Source: REDI01 sp964586865
Lineage (GTDB): Bacteria > Myxococcota_A > UBA796 > GCA-2862545
DNA length: 27,433 bases
Direction of reading: 5' to 3'
NCBI GenBank assembly: GCA_964586865.1
Contig: CAZPJM010000036.1
Span: forward strand, 1-27,433
Positions 23,951 through 27,433 of this stretch are shown piece by piece. A program made the position numbers and the translations under genes. Each line of letters starts with the position of its first letter. Position 1 is the stretch's first letter. A model generated the notes under the pieces. That model saw nothing but the letters and a program-made list of their open reading frames with translations. It searched no databases and was not told the DNA's origin.

Positions 23951-25933
23951 CTAGCGGACGATCTCGCCGGGCTCGGCGTCCACCGAGACCAGATCCACCA
24001 CCGCCGCATCCCCGGCGGCCAGGATCATGCCCTGGCTCTCGACGCCCCGGATCTTCCGCGGCGCCAGATTGGCCACCACCACCACCCGGCGGTCCACCAG
24101 ATCGGCGGGTGCGAACCGATCGGCCAGGCCCGCCACGATGGTCCGGGGGCGGGGCTCGCCCAGATCCACCGAGAGCACCAGGAGCCGATCCGCCCTGGGA
24201 TGGGCCTCGGCCGCGCGGACCTGCCCGACCCGCAGGGCCAGTCGGGCGAAGTCGTCGTAGGTGATGGGGGCGGGGCCGTCCTGCTCGGGGGCGTCGACGG
24301 GCTCGGCTGCCGCGGGCTCCGGCTCGGGCTCCTCGAAGAGGGCGGCGATGGCGGGGGGCAGCTCACGGATCCGGGGGAAGAGGGGGTCGCCGGCCTCGAC
24401 CGCCGTCCCGGCGCGGAGGTCGTCCAGGGGAAGCTCGCCCTCGGCGGCGCGCTCGAGGAGGCCCGAGAGCATGGCCTCGGCCTCGGCGCGGCTCCGGCCC
24501 AGCTTGGCGAGCAGCTCCTCGGCCTTGGCGGGCATGACGGCGAGCAGGCAGGCCCCGGCCAGGTGGCAGATCTCGAGGACGTGGCGCATCACGGTGCCGA
24601 GCCGCGCGGTGCGGCCTTCCTTGTTGAGGGCCCACGGCTGGGTCGTGTCCACGTACTTGTTGCCGGCCTTCACCAGATCCCACAGGGCGTCGAGGCCGCG
24701 GTGGAGCTCCCGGTCCTCGAAGCCGCGGGCCAGCTCCAGCACCGCGCGCGCCGCCAGGGCCCGCAGCTCGCGCTCCACGTCGGTGGACTCGCCCATGGGC
24801 GGCACCTCGCCCCCGAGCCACTTGCCCGTCATGGAGAGCCCGCGGTGGGCCAGGTTGCCCAGGTCATTGGCCAGATCGGCGTTGTAGCGGGCCAGGAAGC
24901 CCTCGTACGAGAAGCTGCCGTCACCGCCCAGGCTCTTCTCGCGGACGAAGAAGTAGCGGGTGGCGTCGGCACCGAACTCGTCGACCAGCAGGCCGATGTC
25001 GATGGCCTTGCCCGAGCGCTTGCTGATCTTGTCGCCATCGGCGCTGGTCCACCAGCCGTGGGCCGAGAGGACGTCGTAGAGGGGCACGCCCATGGCCATG
25101 AGCATGGTGGACCAGTACACGGCGTGGGTGGTGAGGATGTCCTTGCCGATGAGCTGGAGGGCGGCCGGCCAGCGGCGGGACCACTCGGGGTCGGCCTTGT
25201 CGGGGTCGGGGTGGTAGCCGATCCCGGACAGGTAGTTGAGGAGGGCGTCGAACCACACGTAGCAGACGTAGTCGTCGTCGAAGGGCAGCGGGATGCCCCA
25301 GGACAGGCGCGCCCGGGGCCGGCTGATGCAGAGGTCCCCCAGGTCCTGGCGGAGGAAGCCGCGGACCTCGTTGAGGCGGGACTCGGGCTCGATGCAGCCG
25401 GGGTGGGCGTCCAGGTGCTCCAGGAGCGGCTCCCGGAAGGCGCTCATCCGGAACCAGTAGTTGGACTCGGTGATCCGGGTGAGCTCGGAGCGGTCGTAGC
25501 GGCCGGCCTCCACGTCCTTGTCGGTGACGAAGATCTCGTCCTCGACGTGGTACCAGCCCTCATAGTCCTTCTTGTGGATGAGCCCCTGGTCGTGGAGGCG
25601 GGCGAGCACGGCCTGGACCACCTGGACATGGTCCGGGTCGGTGGTGCGGATGAAGCGGTCGTGGGCGATGTCGAGACGGTCCCACATGGCCCGCCAGTGG
25701 ACCACCAGGTCGTCCACGTGCTCCCGGGCGGTCATGCCGCGCTTCTCGGCGGTCTGGAGCACCTTCTGGCCGTGCTCGTCGGTGCCGGTCAGGAAGAAGA
25801 CCTCGCGGCCCATCAGGCGGTGCCAGCGGGCCAGGACGTCGGCCACGATGGTGGTGTAGGCGTGACCGATGTGGGGGAGCCCGTTGACGTAGTAGATGGG
25901 GGTCGTGACGTAGAACGGGCGGTGGTCGGCCAC
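23951..25933 (-). CDS. metG: Methionyl-tRNA synthetase with C-terminal tRNA-binding domain
   Basis: The 660-residue enzyme charges tRNA-Met. It has the class I HIGH motif at 21-24 (GLPHIGHAYTTIVADVLARW), KMSKS as KISKR at 302-306 (GDKISKRSGKAIDIG), LGDLCISRPRARLSWGIPLP, and the anticodon-binding helical domain with NKYVDTTQPWALNKEG. The last ~115 residues (ITYDDFARLALRVGQVRAAE onward, with GVESQGMILAA) form the EMAP/Trbp111-like OB-fold dimerisation domain, after an acidic Glu/Pro/Ala linker. GTG 25933 is chosen because GAGGAGG precedes it by four bases; an upstream reading to 26002 adds a non-conserved leader. The region 126-158 that normally holds the zinc-knuckle cysteines has none (GWYHVEDEIFVTDKDVEAG). 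Divergent from the next gene by 98 bp. Confidence 0.96.
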   Translation of the reverse strand: MADHRPFYVTTPIYYVNGLPHIGHAYTTIVADVLARWHRLMGREVFFLTGTDEHGQKVLQTAEKRGMTAREHVDDLVVHWRAMWDRLDIAHDRFIRTTDPDHVQVVQAVLARLHDQGLIHKKDYEGWYHVEDEIFVTDKDVEAGRYDRSELTRITESNYWFRMSAFREPLLEHLDAHPGCIEPESRLNEVRGFLRQDLGDLCISRPRARLSWGIPLPFDDDYVCYVWFDALLNYLSGIGYHPDPDKADPEWSRRWPAALQLIGKDILTTHAVYWSTMLMAMGVPLYDVLSAHGWWTSADGDKISKRSGKAIDIGLLVDEFGADATRYFFVREKSLGGDGSFSYEGFLARYNADLANDLGNLAHRGLSMTGKWLGGEVPPMGESTDVERELRALAARAVLELARGFEDRELHRGLDALWDLVKAGNKYVDTTQPWALNKEGRTARLGTVMRHVLEICHLAGACLLAVMPAKAEELLAKLGRSRAEAEAMLSGLLERAAEGELPLDDLRAGTAVEAGDPLFPRIRELPPAIAALFEEPEPEPAAAEPVDAPEQDGPAPITYDDFARLALRVGQVRAAEAHPRADRLLVLSVDLGEPRPRTIVAGLADRFAPADLVDRRVVVVANLAPRKIRGVESQGMILAAGDAAVVDLVSVDAEPGEIVR

Positions 25934-26031
25934 GTGGCCTCCTCGGCGGGTGCGGGTCGTATCCGTGCCGCCCGCGTCTGCAACCTGCCGGCCCATTGCC
26001 ACGACCCCCCCACCGGTTACACGGCGCGGCC

Positions 26032-26916
26032 ATGATCAACGCCCTCGGCTACAGCCAGACCGACTTCGATGCCGCCAACCCGGGGCGCCTGTGCCGCGGC
26101 CGCGAGCGCTGGATCGAGCCCTTCGAGATCGAGGGTCCCGAGCGCATGAGTCGGCTCGTGATCACCGGGGGGCGCTTCACCGACGACTCGGCGCGGGACG
26201 CCTTCCGGGGCCTGCCCTACTCGGAAGTGCCCTTCCCGGCCATCGTGGCCGCGCTCTTCCCGCGCAAGCCGCTGCTGGCGTTCATGGAGGACGGCCATCC
26301 GGCCGACATCCCCGATGATGCCCAGGGGGTCGAGGTCTACCTGGGCCACCGGTCCGGCGGTCGGGTCGAGGAGCCCATGGTCCGGTGGCACAAGGTGGTC
26401 TCCGGCATCCGCGAGGTCCGCGCCATCGTGGGGGACGCCGCCACCGGCGATCCGGTCCGGGGCTTCGCGGTCCTCTCCGAGCCGGACGACGTGGACGAGG
26501 ATCTGCTGGACAAGCTCTTCGTGCTGGTGGGCATGTCCACCCTGGACAGCCCGCCCGCGCACTACCAGCCCTCCGTCCTCCCCGAGGTCCTCGACCGGGT
26601 GCGGGCGGTGGTCCTGCTCCATCGCGACAAGCACGGGCCGGCCCTCGGGATCTACAGCCGGGAGCCCGTCAAGGTCGAGGGTCGCCTCGAGGGCCTGGCC
26701 GAGAAGCACGGGGCCCTGCTGGTGCCCTTCGCCATCCCGCCCATGCTCGCCCGCTGGGACCGGGCGCTCTACGAGCTGCGGCAGCGCTGGATGGAGACCC
26801 GGGACGACGAGTTCCCGGTGCCCCCCGCGGCCGAGCCCAGCACCTGGGAGCCCCGCCGGCGGCGCCGCAAGAAGGGCGCCCGTGGGGGGGCCTCCGACGA
26901 CGACGACGAGGAGTAG
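26032..26916 (+). CDS. Conserved-looking protein of unknown function with charged C-terminal tail
   Basis: ATG 26032 starts MINALGYSQTDFDAANPGRL; there is no clear ribosome site, and the frame is open a little further upstream. The 294-residue product has no signal peptide or membrane helix. The middle part has regular strand/helix alternation, with RVEEPMVRWHKVVSGIREVR, then VRGFAVLSEPDDVDEDLLDK, VRAVVLLHRDKHGPALGIYS and GALLVPFAIPPMLARWDRAL, which reads like a folded cytoplasmic domain. The last 30 residues are a basic run RRRRRKKGARGG followed by DDDDEE, probably disordered and possibly nucleic-acid or membrane contacting. I do not recognise the family. It is divergent from metG and convergent with the partial gene at the right edge. 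Base composition and codon bias match its neighbours, so it looks like a true gene. Confidence 0.8.
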   Translation: MINALGYSQTDFDAANPGRLCRGRERWIEPFEIEGPERMSRLVITGGRFTDDSARDAFRGLPYSEVPFPAIVAALFPRKPLLAFMEDGHPADIPDDAQGVEVYLGHRSGGRVEEPMVRWHKVVSGIREVRAIVGDAATGDPVRGFAVLSEPDDVDEDLLDKLFVLVGMSTLDSPPAHYQPSVLPEVLDRVRAVVLLHRDKHGPALGIYSREPVKVEGRLEGLAEKHGALLVPFAIPPMLARWDRALYELRQRWMETRDDEFPVPPAAEPSTWEPRRRRRKKGARGGASDDDDEE

Positions 26917-26961
26917 GTCCGGCGGGGTGGCCCGGGGGCGGGGGCGCCGAGGGCGCAGGCC

Positions 26962-27433
26962 CTACTTGATCATCGACCAGTTCTGGGTGAGCTCCCCGGC
27001 GCCGAGCTTGGCGGTCCCGCTGGTGATCCGCCGACCGTCGACCGTGCCGCGGAACAAGACGCCGCTGCCGTCCGGGCCGCGGAGGTAGATGGAGTTCCGG
27101 ATGGCGTTGTAGCGACCGGTGACCCGGTAGGGCACGCCTCCGACGGTGATCTGCCCCGAGACCTCGTCGCCGTCCTGGTCGAAGTCGGCCAGGGCGCCGC
27201 TGTTGCCCACCACGCCCTGCCAGGTCCCGGCCACGGGGCCGGCCGTGGCCGCGGGCTGCTCGGCGGGGGTGTCGGTGCCGTCGGTGGGCTCGGCGGGCTG
27301 CGCGTCGGGGGTGTCGGCGTCGGGCGCCTCCGGGGTGGCGTCCGGGGCGGGGTCCTCGGCCGGCGTCGTGTCGGAGGGCGTGGCCTCGCCCGAGGCGGCC
27401 GGGGTGGTGGCGGGGGTCGCCGGCCGCGTGCCC
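26962..27433 (-). CDS. Protein with Thr/Pro/Ala/Asp-rich linker and small beta-rich C-terminal domain (5' partial)
   Basis: The frame is open from the TAG at 26962-26964 to the right edge, so the start lies beyond the window; the GTG at 27234 is only an internal codon. About 68 visible residues form a low-complexity linker rich in Thr, Pro, Ala, Asp and Glu (for example SGEATPSDTTPAEDPAPDAT). Then comes an ~88-residue domain, VAGTWQGVVGNSGALADFDQ to LTQNWSMIK, with alternating strand and turn patterns (DEVSGQITVGGVPYRVTGRY, SGVLFRGTVDGRRITSGTAK) like a lipocalin or avidin-type meander. Such linkers often join a membrane anchor or signal to an extracytoplasmic domain. The family is not recognised. 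Confidence 0.75.
   Translation of the reverse strand, partial: GTRPATPATTPAASGEATPSDTTPAEDPAPDATPEAPDADTPDAQPAEPTDGTDTPAEQPAATAGPVAGTWQGVVGNSGALADFDQDGDEVSGQITVGGVPYRVTGRYNAIRNSIYLRGPDGSGVLFRGTVDGRRITSGTAKLGAGELTQNWSMIK

Noticed and set aside
24200..26035. Plus-strand open frame opposite metG
   Set aside because: Antisense shadow of metG; no recognisable motif.

Overview
The window is very GC-rich (roughly 70% or more by eye). It holds 17 protein-coding genes and no RNA gene, CRISPR array, transposase or phage gene that I can recognise. Three lipoproteins and one likely lipoprotein point to a Gram-negative bacterium; two of them combine immunoglobulin-like ASH/choice-of-anchor-D repeats with a von Willebrand A domain. 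Together with a multiheme cytochrome, a fused 2-oxoacid dehydrogenase E1 and very high GC, they suggest Myxococcota or a related deltaproteobacterial lineage. That placement is inference; no marker gene here fixes the taxon.

Layout. 2-7638 (+): two tandem paralogous GT-C membrane glycosyltransferases that overlap by GTGA, then a thioredoxin/octaheme cytochrome c fusion. The first glycosyltransferase is cut by the left edge. 7772-9307 (+): VWA lipoprotein A. 9324-11307 (-): a LysR regulator followed by a threonine aldolase. 11374-12845 (+): a DsbA-like CGWC protein and an NmrA-like NAD(P)-binding protein, coupled by ATGA and divergent from the LysR gene. 12859-14475 (-): cofactor-independent phosphoglycerate mutase. 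14600-14778: an imperfect palindrome of about 180 bp that resembles a MITE or REP element. 14811-15515 (+): a likely IPT/TIG lipoprotein. 15537-18630 (-): a tight operon of FAD oxidoreductase, DUF1444-like protein and DppA-type D-aminopeptidase. 18825-21074 (+): fused alpha-beta E1 of a 2-oxoacid dehydrogenase. 21209-21709 (+): a small lipoprotein. 21710-22078: a gene-free stretch with four strong GC hairpins. 22079-23734 (-): VWA lipoprotein B, paralogue of A. 23951-25933 (-): methionyl-tRNA synthetase without zinc-knuckle cysteines. 26032-26916 (+): unrecognised protein. 26962 to the right edge (-): 3' end of a protein with a Thr/Pro/Ala/Asp-rich linker and a small beta-rich C-terminal domain.

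How they fit. Envelope functions dominate: glycosylation of the outer envelope, periplasmic redox and heme proteins, surface lipoproteins and D-amino-acid peptide turnover. Housekeeping genes (gpmI, metG, ltaE, E1) lie between them. The DppA/FAD oxidase operon could act as a D-amino-acid salvage pathway. The two VWA-ASH lipoproteins look like a lineage-specific surface family.

Nine genes share an almost fixed start-site leader, CCGGAG plus 5 nt ending in CC before the start codon. It helps decide several starts. CTAG is rare in the window and lies, as part of GCTAG or CCTAG, 20-50 nt upstream of four genes, a candidate -10 element.
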